A stretch of DNA of 64,000 bases from Malikia granosa. GTDB lineage: Bacteria > Pseudomonadota > Gammaproteobacteria > Burkholderiales > Burkholderiaceae_C. The notes under the pieces were generated by a model. It had not been told where the DNA came from, did no database searches, and saw nothing but the letters and a program-made list of their open reading frames with translations. Position numbers and translations under genes: made by a program. Positions 11,921 to 19,012 of this stretch are shown piece by piece (the first letter of the stretch is position 1; each line of letters starts with the position of its first letter). Location: the NCBI RefSeq assembly GCF_002980595.1, contig NZ_PVLQ01000027.1:239155-303154 (forward strand), written 5' to 3'.

Positions 11921-11939
11921 TGATACTTTTGCTGTATCA
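11921..11939. promoter_or_regulatory. Inverted repeat TGATAC-N7-GTATCA upstream of dctP-1
   Basis: TGATACTTTTGCTGTATCA is a perfect 6-bp inverted repeat with a 7-bp spacer, in the AT-rich gap between the pat-like gene and dctP-1. It shares the core TACTTTTG with a second inverted repeat on the opposite strand at 12003-12019. It looks like an operator for a dimeric regulator, which is not identified. Confidence 0.5.
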
Positions 11940-11952
11940 ATTTAACCATATT

Positions 11953-11989
11953 TAGGGTAAATCCTAGGGCCTATGCGAGGGCAAACCCT
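11953..11989. promoter_or_regulatory. Two AGGGTAAACCCT-type motifs upstream of dctP-1
   Basis: Two 12-bp near-palindromes occur in tandem: AGGGTAAATCCT (11954-11965) and AGGGCAAACCCT (11978-11989), each 11 of 12 to the consensus AGGGTAAACCCT. They lie about 66-101 nt before the dctP-1 start. A weaker copy (AGGTAAACCCT, 12044-12054) overlaps the ribosome site. The same motif is found upstream of dctP-2, of the hydratase at 20371 and of dctP-3. Confidence 0.55.
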
Positions 11990-12002
11990 GATCTTCCTTG
12001 AT

Positions 12003-12019
12003 CTGTATCAAAAGTACAG
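12003..12019. promoter_or_regulatory. Inverted repeat CTGTA-N7-TACAG upstream of dctP-1
   Basis: CTGTATCAAAAGTACAG has 5-bp arms and a 7-bp spacer, the same spacing as the repeat at 11921-11939, and contains the same TACTTTTG core on the other strand. It ends 35 bp before the dctP-1 start codon, in the position expected for an operator overlapping a promoter. Confidence 0.45.
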
Positions 12020-12054
12020 TCGCGATACTTTCTTTCACTCTTGAGGTAAACCCT

Positions 12055-13095
12055 GTGAATCATATTCTTAAGACTGTCGTGCTGGCCGCAGGCCTGGCTT
12101 GCTCCGCATTCGCAGCCCAGGCGCAGAATCAGCCCATCACCATCAAGGTCCATCATTTCCTGGGGCCGCAGACGGTCCAGCACACCACCATGCTGGCCGA
12201 CTGGTGCAAGAGCATCGAGAAGGATTCCAAGGGTCGCCTGCAGTGCCAGATCTTCCCGGCCATGCAGCTTGGCGGCACTCCCGCGCAGCTGTTCGACCAG
12301 GCCCGTGACGGCGTGGCCGACGTGGTCTGGACGGCGCCGGGCTACACCACCGGCCGCTTCGTCCGCTCGCAGGTGTTCGAGCTGCCCTTCATGATGACCA
12401 ATGCCGAAGCCACCAGCCGCGCGGCCTGGGACTTCGTGCAGAAATATGCCCTGGACGAGTACAAGGACGTCAAGCTGCTGGCCATCCACGTGCACGGCCC
12501 CGGCGTCTTCTTCACCAAGAGCAAGCCGATCACCAAGCTGGAAGACTTCAAGGGCATGAAGCTGCGCAACCCGACCGCCAACGTTGGCCGCATGCTGGCC
12601 GCCATGGGCGCGACCCCGGTCGGCATGCCAGTGCCGCAGGTGCCCGAGGCGCTGTCCAAGGGCGTGATCGACGGCGCCGTGATTCCCTACCAGGTTGCTC
12701 CCAGCCTGAAGGTGCATGAGCTGACCGGCTACGCCGCCGAGACCGATCCGAGCTTCCCGTCCGTCTACACCACCGTGTTCGTGCTGCCGATGAACAAGGC
12801 CAAGTACGAATCGCTGCCGGCCGACCTCAAGGCCGTGATCGACAAGAACTCGGGCCGCGAGCTCTCGGCCACCCTGGGTCGCCAGCAAGCCGCCGACGAC
12901 ATTCCGGGCCGCAAGGCCTTCACCCAGCAGCCCAACTACAAGATCAGCTTGATCCCGGCTGCCGAGCTGCAGCGCTGGAAGGAAAAGACTTCCGAGCAGG
13001 ACGACGCCTGGGTCAAGGACATGGACAAGCGCGGCCTCAACGGCCAGGCCATGCTCAACGACGCCACTGCGCTGATCAAGCAGTACACCAAGTAA
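12055..13095 (+). CDS. dctP: TRAP transporter periplasmic receptor DctP (copy 1)
   Basis: Solute receptor of a TRAP carboxylate transporter, 346 residues. The likely start is GTG at 12055, preceded by TTGAGGTAA, giving MNHILKTVVLAAGLACSAFAAQAQ, a clean Sec signal peptide cut after AQA. DctP features are [17 protein letters not shown] and MKLRNPTANVGRMLAAMGATPVGMPV, with the ligand-carboxylate arginine in the KLRNP region. It is followed by a terminator hairpin and then dctQ and dctM, so the receptor is probably made in excess over the membrane subunits. The ligand is likely an aromatic or organic acid, inferred from context. Confidence 0.93.
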   Translation: MNHILKTVVLAAGLACSAFAAQAQNQPITIKVHHFLGPQTVQHTTMLADWCKSIEKDSKGRLQCQIFPAMQLGGTPAQLFDQARDGVADVVWTAPGYTTGRFVRSQVFELPFMMTNAEATSRAAWDFVQKYALDEYKDVKLLAIHVHGPGVFFTKSKPITKLEDFKGMKLRNPTANVGRMLAAMGATPVGMPVPQVPEALSKGVIDGAVIPYQVAPSLKVHELTGYAAETDPSFPSVYTTVFVLPMNKAKYESLPADLKAVIDKNSGRELSATLGRQQAADDIPGRKAFTQQPNYKISLIPAAELQRWKEKTSEQDDAWVKDMDKRGLNGQAMLNDATALIKQYTK

Positions 13096-13101
13096 GTCCT
13101 G

Positions 13102-13137
13102 GCCTCCCGTCTCCTTCGAGGTCGGGGGGCTTTTTTT
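13102..13137 (+). terminator. Terminator/attenuator between dctP-1 and dctQ-1
   Basis: GCCTCCCG (13102-13109) pairs with CGGGGGGC (13123-13130) with one G-T pair, and a small inner CTC/GAG stem sits in the loop. Seven T residues follow (13131-13137). It lies inside the dctPQM unit, so partial read-through would set the receptor-to-permease ratio. Confidence 0.8.
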
Positions 13138-13199
13138 CGTCCCCACGCTTGCAATGTCAACCAGTGGGGAATTGAAAACCAGAAGAAAAGGAAACTCCC

Positions 13200-13721
13200 T
13201 TGGCTGAACTCCTACTGTCGGACAGCGGGCCGCGTCACCGCGGCTTCGGTCTGGTCCTCGACGCCCTCTGCAAGCTGTTTGCGCTTGGCTCCGGCTTGTC
13301 GCTGCTGGCGATGGCCGTGATGTCGCTCTGGTCGATCGTCGGCCGTACCTTCTTCGATGCCGCCTTGCTGGGCGACTTCGAGATCGTGCAGTTCCTCTGC
13401 GCGCTGGCCGTCAGCATGGGCCTGCCCTACGCGCAATGGGTCAACGGCAACGTGATCGTCGACTTCTTCACCAACAACGCGCCAGCCAGGCTCAATGCCC
13501 TGCTCGACGCCATCGCGCGCCTGATCATGGCCTGCTTCTCCGGCCTGATTGCCTGGCGCCTCTATGTCGGCCTGCTCGAGCTCAAGGACAACGGCGACGC
13601 CTCCATGATGCTCGAGATCCAGACCTGGTGGGCCTACTGGCCGATGGTGCTGTCCTTTGCCCTGCTGGCCGTCGCCACCTTGTACGGCATCCTTGAAAAC
13701 CTGAAGAAGATCAAATCATGA
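13200..13721 (+). CDS. dctQ: TRAP transporter small membrane subunit DctQ (copy 1)
   Basis: 173-residue integral membrane protein with four predicted helices (about residues 22-44, 58-78, 96-120 and 139-162). The start is a TTG at 13200 after AAAGGAAACTCCC, because no ATG occurs before the first membrane helix. The resulting N-terminus MAELLLSD resembles that of the second DctQ in this window (MAELIPDD). Its stop overlaps the dctM start (ATGA). Its known role is to assemble with DctM in the inner membrane. Confidence 0.88.
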   Translation: MAELLLSDSGPRHRGFGLVLDALCKLFALGSGLSLLAMAVMSLWSIVGRTFFDAALLGDFEIVQFLCALAVSMGLPYAQWVNGNVIVDFFTNNAPARLNALLDAIARLIMACFSGLIAWRLYVGLLELKDNGDASMMLEIQTWWAYWPMVLSFALLAVATLYGILENLKKIKS

Positions 13722-15034
13722 CTGGTATTGAATGGGGCGCGCTGATGTTCGTGTTCCTGCTGGTGCTGCTGGCACTGCGGGTCCACATCGGCATGGCGAT
13801 GATGCTGGCCGGCTCGCTCGGCTATGGCATCGTGGGCGGCTGGGAGCCGCTGCTGAACTACTTCAAGAGCGGTGCCTACGCGCGCTTCTCCAACTATGAC
13901 CTGTCGGTCGTGCCGCTGTTCCTGCTGATGGGCCAGTTCGCTACCCACGGCGGCCTGTCGCGCGCGCTGTTCAAGGCCGGCAACGCCTTCATCGGACACT
14001 GGAAGGGCGGCATGGCGATGGCGGCCGTGACATCCTGCGCCGGCTTTGGCGCCATCTGCGGTTCCTCGCTCGCGACTGCCGCCACCATGGGCCAGGTTGC
14101 GTTGCCCGAGATGACCAAGCACGGCTACTCGCAGCGTTTCGCCGCTGCGGTGATCGCTGCCGGTGGCACGCTCGGCATCCTGATCCCGCCTTCGGTGCCG
14201 CTGGTGATCTACGCCATCCTGACCGAGCAGAACATTGCCAAGCTGTTCATGGCCGCCTTCATTCCGGGCATCGTCGCGATGATCGGCTACATGGTCGTCA
14301 TCAGCATCATTGCGCGCCGCAAGCCCGACGAGGCGCCTGCCGGCGACCGCTTCAGCTGGGGCCAGCGCCTCAAGGCCGTGCTCGAGACCTGGCCGGTGAT
14401 GCTGATCTTCGCGGTCGTGATCGGCGGCATCTATGGCGGCTTGTTCACCCCGACCGAAGCGGCTTCCATCGGTACCGTGGCCACCGCCATCGTCGCCCTG
14501 ACCTCGGGCGGCCTGCGCGGCAAGGGCTTCATGGAGTGCATCTACGGCGCGGCTGCCTCGACCGGCATGATCTTCATGATCCTGATCGGCGCCGACGTGC
14601 TCAACGTGTTCCTGGTGCTGACCCGACTCAACACCGAGCTCGCCGCCTGGGTGATCGGCCTCGACATGGCGCCGATTGCGGTGCTGTTCACCATCATCGC
14701 CATCTACCTGGTGCTGGGTTGCGTGATGGACAGCCTGTCGATGATCCTGCTGACGATCCCGATCTTCTTCCCCATCATCATGGGCATCGACCTGTTCGGC
14801 CTGGATCCCGAGGCCAAGGCGATCTGGTTCGGCATCATCGTGCTGATGGTGGTCGAGATCGGCCTGATCACGCCGCCGGTGGGCATGAACGTGTTCATCA
14901 TCAGCAGCATGACCAAGGGCGTGCCGATGAAGGAGATCTTCGCCTACGTGATGGCCTTCCTGGCGTCGGACCTGCTGCGCATCGTCGCGCTGGTGTTCTT
15001 CCCCGTCATCACGCTGGTCGCGCTCAAGTTCTGA
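13718..15034 (+). CDS. dctM: TRAP transporter large membrane subunit DctM (copy 1)
   Basis: 438-residue permease with about 12 membrane segments that uses an ion gradient to drive uptake from DctP. Family motifs are visible: VVPLFLLMGQFATHGG, CAGFGAICGSSLATAATM, GGTLGILIPPSVPLVIYA and GLITPPVGMNVFII. It is translationally coupled to dctQ by a 4-bp overlap. It is a close paralogue of the minus-strand DctM at 31183-32511, which suggests duplication of a whole transporter. Confidence 0.95.
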   Translation: MTGIEWGALMFVFLLVLLALRVHIGMAMMLAGSLGYGIVGGWEPLLNYFKSGAYARFSNYDLSVVPLFLLMGQFATHGGLSRALFKAGNAFIGHWKGGMAMAAVTSCAGFGAICGSSLATAATMGQVALPEMTKHGYSQRFAAAVIAAGGTLGILIPPSVPLVIYAILTEQNIAKLFMAAFIPGIVAMIGYMVVISIIARRKPDEAPAGDRFSWGQRLKAVLETWPVMLIFAVVIGGIYGGLFTPTEAASIGTVATAIVALTSGGLRGKGFMECIYGAAASTGMIFMILIGADVLNVFLVLTRLNTELAAWVIGLDMAPIAVLFTIIAIYLVLGCVMDSLSMILLTIPIFFPIIMGIDLFGLDPEAKAIWFGIIVLMVVEIGLITPPVGMNVFIISSMTKGVPMKEIFAYVMAFLASDLLRIVALVFFPVITLVALKF

Positions 15035-15039
15035 CTGCC

Positions 15040-15068
15040 TCCGGGGCGGGCCTGTGGCCTGCCCCGGA
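15040..15068. terminator. Strong hairpin between convergent dctM-1 and MFS gene
   Basis: TCCGGGGCGGGCC (15040-15052) pairs with GGCCTGCCCCGGA (15056-15068) around a 3-base TGT loop, with a single G-T pair. It sits 5 bp after the dctM stop in the convergent gap. There is no T run. The rest of the gap to 15175 shows no gene. Confidence 0.55.
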
Positions 15069-15175
15069 TTCCTCCAGTCGCCAGCGAGGCCCTTCACAGG
15101 CCTCCTTGCATTTTTCTCTGCATTGGGCTGTCGGCCATGCGACATCCGCAGACGAAGCCCTGGCGCAAAGTCGAT

Positions 15176-16417
15176 TCAGGACTGGCGCCTGCTGTTCCAG
15201 TGCAGCGCGACCTGGGCCACCACCGAGCCGGTCGTGAAGAGCAGCATCAGCGCCGCCAGGTTGGCGCTGCCGTGGTGCGAAACCAGGCCCACGCTGTAGC
15301 CGCCCAGCGCGCCCATGAGCTGTTGCATCAGGCCGGCGACCGCCGCCGCCGAGCCCGCCAGCAGCGGTATCGCGCCGACGGTGCCGGCCAGCGCGGGCGG
15401 CATCAGGAAGCCATGGCCGATGCCGAGCAGCACCAGCGGCAGTGCGAAGGCCAGCGGGCTGGGCCAGCCGGACAGGCCCAGCACCAGCATCAGCCCGATG
15501 CCCGACAGGCTCAGCAGCTGGCCGGCCCCCATCAGGGCGCGCTCGCCGACGCGATGGATCAGCCGGCTGGTGCCGAAGTTGCCGACGAAGTAAGACAGCG
15601 ACATGAACAGCATGTACCAGCCGACGTCCTCCGGGCCGACGCCATAGCTGCCCAGCACGATGCCGGAGCCGCCCAGGTAGGCGTAGAAGGTCGCGTAGGT
15701 CAGCGCCAGGATCGCGACATAGAGCAGGAAGCGGCGCTCGCGCGCCAGCTGGCCATAGGCCTCGAGCATCGCGCGCAGCCAATGCTGGCTGGATCGGGAG
15801 CTGGGCGCCTGCGCCGGCAGCAAGCGCCAGGTGGCCAGCATCAGCAGCAGCGCCAGCAGCGCGACCAGGACGAAATTGGCCTGCCAGCCCAGCCGGACAT
15901 GCAGCTGGCCGCCGATCAGCACCGACAGCGTCGGGCACAGGCCCATGACCATGCCGATATAAGCCATCATCCGGGTGCGCGCGGGGCCCTGGAACAGGTC
16001 CTGCACCAGCGCCCGGCCCACGACCATGCCGGCCGCGGTGCCCGCGCCCTGCAGCACGCGCGCGGTGATCAGCACCGGCAGGCTGGCCGCTGCCATTCCC
16101 AGCAGCGATCCGGCCAGGCTCAGCAGCAGGCCGCCGTAGAGGATGGTCCGGCGGCCGTAGCGGTCGGACAGCGGGCCGTAGAGCAGCTGCAGCGACCCGA
16201 AGGCGATCGCATAGCCGCTGAAGGTCAGTTGGACGCTGCTCAGCTCGGCGCCGAACTGCTGCGTCCAGTCCTGCATCGAAGGCAGGTGCAGCGTCATCGT
16301 CAGCAGGCCGAAGGTGATCTGCGCCAGCAGGACGGCGACCAGCAGCCCCTGGCTGCCGCGGGCTGTGCGGGGCTGCTGCATCGTCAGCGCGCCCGTGCTG
16401 GATTCAGGTCGGTGCAT
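15176..16417 (-). CDS. MFS transporter, Bcr/CflA-type
   Basis: 413-residue major facilitator with 12 predicted membrane helices. The signature after helix 2, LLYGPLSDRYGRRTILYGG, and the overall pattern match the Bcr/CflA drug-resistance subgroup. The ATG at 16417 is used; a second in-frame ATG at 16381 (residue 13) could also serve. It is the last gene of a minus-strand unit with a MarR regulator, a flavin hydroxylase and a small protein, so it may export a toxic aromatic substrate or product of that hydroxylase. That role is inferred. Confidence 0.88.
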   Translation of the reverse strand: MHRPESSTGALTMQQPRTARGSQGLLVAVLLAQITFGLLTMTLHLPSMQDWTQQFGAELSSVQLTFSGYAIAFGSLQLLYGPLSDRYGRRTILYGGLLLSLAGSLLGMAAASLPVLITARVLQGAGTAAGMVVGRALVQDLFQGPARTRMMAYIGMVMGLCPTLSVLIGGQLHVRLGWQANFVLVALLALLLMLATWRLLPAQAPSSRSSQHWLRAMLEAYGQLARERRFLLYVAILALTYATFYAYLGGSGIVLGSYGVGPEDVGWYMLFMSLSYFVGNFGTSRLIHRVGERALMGAGQLLSLSGIGLMLVLGLSGWPSPLAFALPLVLLGIGHGFLMPPALAGTVGAIPLLAGSAAAVAGLMQQLMGALGGYSVGLVSHHGSANLAALMLLFTTGSVVAQVALHWNSRRQS

Positions 16418-16468
16418 CCGGGCGGCATGCCTGCGGGCTGGCGGCTTGTGGTCATGGTCGGTGCCCGC

Positions 16469-16660
16469 TTACAGGTCGAGCAAGGCGGCCTGCAGCTGCT
16501 GCTGGAACAGCTCGGCGTCGCCCAGCGCATTGGCGTTGAGCAGCGCGAGCTTGACCAGGAACAGTTCGGTCTTGTCCTTGCCGGCCTGGTCGATGGCGCT
16601 GGCCAGGGCGTCGTAGACGGTTTCCAGGCCGTCGATCGTGAGGGCTTTTGGTGCAGTCAT
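16469..16660 (-). CDS. Small DUF2783-like protein
   Basis: 63-residue protein starting MTAPKALTIDGLETVYDALA, with a conserved-looking central stretch LVKLALLNANALGD. The pattern (an acidic YDAL helix, then a Leu/Asn-rich helix ending in GD) resembles DUF2783, a family often encoded beside FAD-dependent aromatic hydroxylases. It lies 14 bp after the hydroxylase stop, with GGAGAAC as its ribosome site. Its function is unknown; a helper or stabilising role for the hydroxylase is only a guess from gene order. Confidence 0.7.
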   Translation of the reverse strand: MTAPKALTIDGLETVYDALASAIDQAGKDKTELFLVKLALLNANALGDAELFQQQLQAALLDL

Positions 16661-16674
16661 GGTTGGTTCTCCGT

Positions 16675-18366
16675 TTACTGGGGCAGGGCGGCGTTGAGGG
16701 CGGCTTGCAGGCGCACCGCGTCGAGCGTGAGCCAGCGCGCGCAGACATGCTGGTCGGGGCGCAGCAGATAGGCCGCACCGCTGGCGCGCACGCCGTAGCG
16801 GGCGCGGAAATGGCCGTCGGCATCGGCGAAGGTCTGGTCGGCACCGGCCACCGGCTGGGCCGCGCCGACGGCAGTCACGCGCAGCGCGATGCCCTTGGCG
16901 CGGGCCGCATCGATTGCGGCCTGCAGCGCAGCCGGGATCGACTCGGCTTCGGTGAAGTAGAGCAGGTCGAAGCCGCCGCCCAGGTGGTCGAGCAGGAAGT
17001 CGTTGGCCGCCAGGCGGATGTTCTGCGGCGGCGCGCCATGCGCCGGGCCGGCAGTGAACAGGGCGTTGTCGTCGCCGCGGCTGTTGAGCATCGAGTGGCT
17101 GTACTCGTGCGGACGCGAGGTGCGCCAGTGGTAGAGCGGGCGCACGAATTCCTGCGTCAGCGACAGCGACAGCACGGCGTCGCGCAGCAGCTGGAAGCCG
17201 CCGGCCGGCGGCGTCATGAAGCGGGTGCTTTTGCCGGCCTCGGCGATGATCTCGCGCGCGGCGCCGACGCGCTCGGCGCTGTAGTTGGCCAGCAGCTGCT
17301 GGCTGCCCAGGCCCTTGACCACATGGGCCAGCTGCCAGCCCAGCGACTGCGCGTCCTGGAACGCGGTGTTGGCGCCACGCACGCCGAAGATCGGCAGCAG
17401 GTGGGCCGCGTCGCCGGTGAAGATCACGCTGCCATGCACATAGTCGGGCAGGGTCAGGGTGCGCGCCGAGTAGACCGAGCTCCAGTCCATCTCCCAGGGC
17501 GTGCCGCCAAAGCCGATCATCTCCAGCTGGGCGTCGATGCGCTGTTTCAGCGACTCGGGGCGCAGCGCCTGCTCGGGCGTCTCGCCTTCGGGCAGCTGGT
17601 AGTCGACGCGCCAGATGCCGTTGGGCTCGCGGTGCATCAGGATGGTGTTGCCCGGGTTCCACTCCGGATCGAAGTAGGCCAGGCGCTCGGTCGGCAGCGG
17701 CAGGTCGATCTTGATGTCGGCGATGACGAAGAAGCCCTCGTAGGAGGCGCCTTCCATCTGCAGGTCCATCGCGGTGCGGATCGGCGAGCGACCGCCGTCG
17801 GCGGCGACCACCCAGTCGCTCTCGAGCCGGTACTCGCCCTCGGGCGTGTCGACGGTGACGCGGGCGTAGCCGTCCTGCTGCTCGACCTGGACCACCTTGT
17901 TGCCCCAGCGGAAGTCGATCAGCGGATTGGCCTTGCAGGCGTCATAGAGGTATTCCTCCATGTACTGCTGCTGCACGTTGATGATGGGGAAGAAGCGGTC
18001 ATCCGGATCATGCGGCGCTTCCATGCGGAACACGCGCTGGCCGCGGTAGAAGGAGTTGCCGAAGCGCCAGGGCAGGCCGCCCTCGGTCATGCGGTCGGCC
18101 ACGCCGACTTGCTGCAGGATCTCCATCGAGCGGCGCGTGAAGCAGATCGCGCGGCTGCCCTGCGAGAACTGCAGCTCGGCGCTCAGCACCACGCTGGCCA
18201 CGCCGTGGCGCGCCAGCTCGAGCGCCGTGACCATGCCCGAGGGGCCGGAGCCGACGATCACCACCTGCTGGCGCTGCTGCGCCGGATGCTGTGAGGGCAG
18301 CCAGGGCTGGAACACCTGGTACTGGTAATAGATGGAAGGACGGGCTTCGCTGGTCGGTTGGTGCAT
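16675..18366 (-). CDS. FAD-dependent aromatic monooxygenase (group A flavin hydroxylase)
   Basis: 563-residue flavoprotein hydroxylase of the PheA/MhpA class. Visible are the FAD-binding GSGPSG (about 40-45), the DG motif VVAADGGRSPIR and the GD motif TGDAAHLLPIFGVRGANT, followed by a thioredoxin-like C-terminal domain, all normal for the family. Such enzymes ortho-hydroxylate phenolic acids with NAD(P)H and O2. The closest-looking subgroup acts on 3-hydroxyphenyl acids or related phenols, but the substrate cannot be read from sequence. It does not look like PobA. It forms a unit with marR upstream (19-bp gap) and the small protein and exporter downstream. Confidence 0.9.
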   Translation of the reverse strand: MHQPTSEARPSIYYQYQVFQPWLPSQHPAQQRQQVVIVGSGPSGMVTALELARHGVASVVLSAELQFSQGSRAICFTRRSMEILQQVGVADRMTEGGLPWRFGNSFYRGQRVFRMEAPHDPDDRFFPIINVQQQYMEEYLYDACKANPLIDFRWGNKVVQVEQQDGYARVTVDTPEGEYRLESDWVVAADGGRSPIRTAMDLQMEGASYEGFFVIADIKIDLPLPTERLAYFDPEWNPGNTILMHREPNGIWRVDYQLPEGETPEQALRPESLKQRIDAQLEMIGFGGTPWEMDWSSVYSARTLTLPDYVHGSVIFTGDAAHLLPIFGVRGANTAFQDAQSLGWQLAHVVKGLGSQQLLANYSAERVGAAREIIAEAGKSTRFMTPPAGGFQLLRDAVLSLSLTQEFVRPLYHWRTSRPHEYSHSMLNSRGDDNALFTAGPAHGAPPQNIRLAANDFLLDHLGGGFDLLYFTEAESIPAALQAAIDAARAKGIALRVTAVGAAQPVAGADQTFADADGHFRARYGVRASGAAYLLRPDQHVCARWLTLDAVRLQAALNAALPQ

Positions 18367-18385
18367 GGTCTGTCTCCGGTGAGGT

Positions 18386-18853
18386 TCAGGATCGAAGGGA
18401 ATGCTGGATCAGGCGGTCGAACAGGGCGCTCAGGGTGGCTTGCTCGTCGGCGTCGAGGCAGCCGAAGATTTCCTGGTTGCGCTTGTTGATCAGGGCCATG
18501 GTGCGTTCGAAGGCGGCGCGTCCGTTCTCGGTCAGCGTCAGCACCACGCCGCGGGCGTCGCTGCTGTCGTCTTGCTTGTGCACCAGGCCGAGGTCGACCA
18601 GGGCCTGGGCAGCGCGGCTGGCCTGGCCCTTGTTCAGGTTGGCCCGTTGCGCCAGGTCCTTGACCGACAGCGGCTCGAAGCTGCCGATGGTGGCCAGGCA
18701 GCGGCCGTCGCTGAGCGACAGCCCGGCCTCCCGCGGGTAGGCGTGCTGGCTGTCATGGTCGGTCAGCTTGTGCAGCAGGTGCAGCCGGTAGGTCAGCGAG
18801 CGCTCGAGCGAGGGTGCGGTCGCCGGGCTGGTGTCTTGATGTGGGCGCGTCAT
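18386..18853 (-). CDS. MarR-family transcriptional regulator (hydroxylase unit)
   Basis: 155-residue winged-helix repressor. The helix-turn-helix lies around LSVKDLAQRANLNKGQASRA and the wing at KQDDSSDARGVVLTLT. It is the first gene of the minus-strand hydroxylase unit. A 20-bp imperfect palindrome 38-57 bp upstream of its start is a natural autoregulatory operator. It is similar along its length to the MarR at 30693-31175 (shared FTYRL/LTYRL, GLSL and RCLA.IGS segments), so the two are probably paralogues. Confidence 0.92.
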   Translation of the reverse strand: MTRPHQDTSPATAPSLERSLTYRLHLLHKLTDHDSQHAYPREAGLSLSDGRCLATIGSFEPLSVKDLAQRANLNKGQASRAAQALVDLGLVHKQDDSSDARGVVLTLTENGRAAFERTMALINKRNQEIFGCLDADEQATLSALFDRLIQHSLRS

Positions 18854-18890
18854 GGGGAGGAATCCTGTCTAGCGGCAGATTCTAGTTTGG

Positions 18891-18910
18891 TTGGTTGCGC
18901 ACACAACTAA
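18891..18910. promoter_or_regulatory. MarR-type palindrome upstream of marR
   Basis: TTGGTTG-CGCACA-CAACTAA has 7-bp arms with one mismatch. It lies in the short gap upstream of the minus-strand marR, where a -35/-10 region would be. Size and symmetry fit a MarR dimer site. Confidence 0.5.
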
Positions 18911-18983
18911 GTGCTTTCCCTAATGCCGGATCGGGCCGGCAGGAGACGGGGCCCGACCGGCTGGCGGTCGCGGCTGGCAAGTC

Positions 18984-19004
18984 GCGCGGGGCCAGGCCCC
19001 GCGC
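18984..19004. terminator. GC-rich palindrome after dctP-2
   Basis: GCGCGGGGCC-A-GGCCCCGCGC is a perfect 10-bp inverted repeat starting 9 bp beyond the dctP-2 stop on the minus strand. It is not followed by T residues, so it may act in mRNA 3'-end protection as much as in termination. A related hairpin follows dctP-3 (33144-33163). Confidence 0.5.
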
Positions 19005-19012
19005 AGGCTGCA

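Noticed and set aside
16675..18366. Call of the flavin hydroxylase as 4-hydroxybenzoate 3-hydroxylase (PobA)
   Set aside because: At 563 residues it is far longer than PobA (about 390), has the extra C-terminal domain of the phenol/MhpA class, and lacks PobA-like sequence.
18909..18921. Another AGGGTAAACCCT-type site (TTAGGGAAAGC on the minus strand) upstream of marR
   Set aside because: Only the AGGGNAAA half matches; the CCCT half is absent, so it was left out of the motif set.
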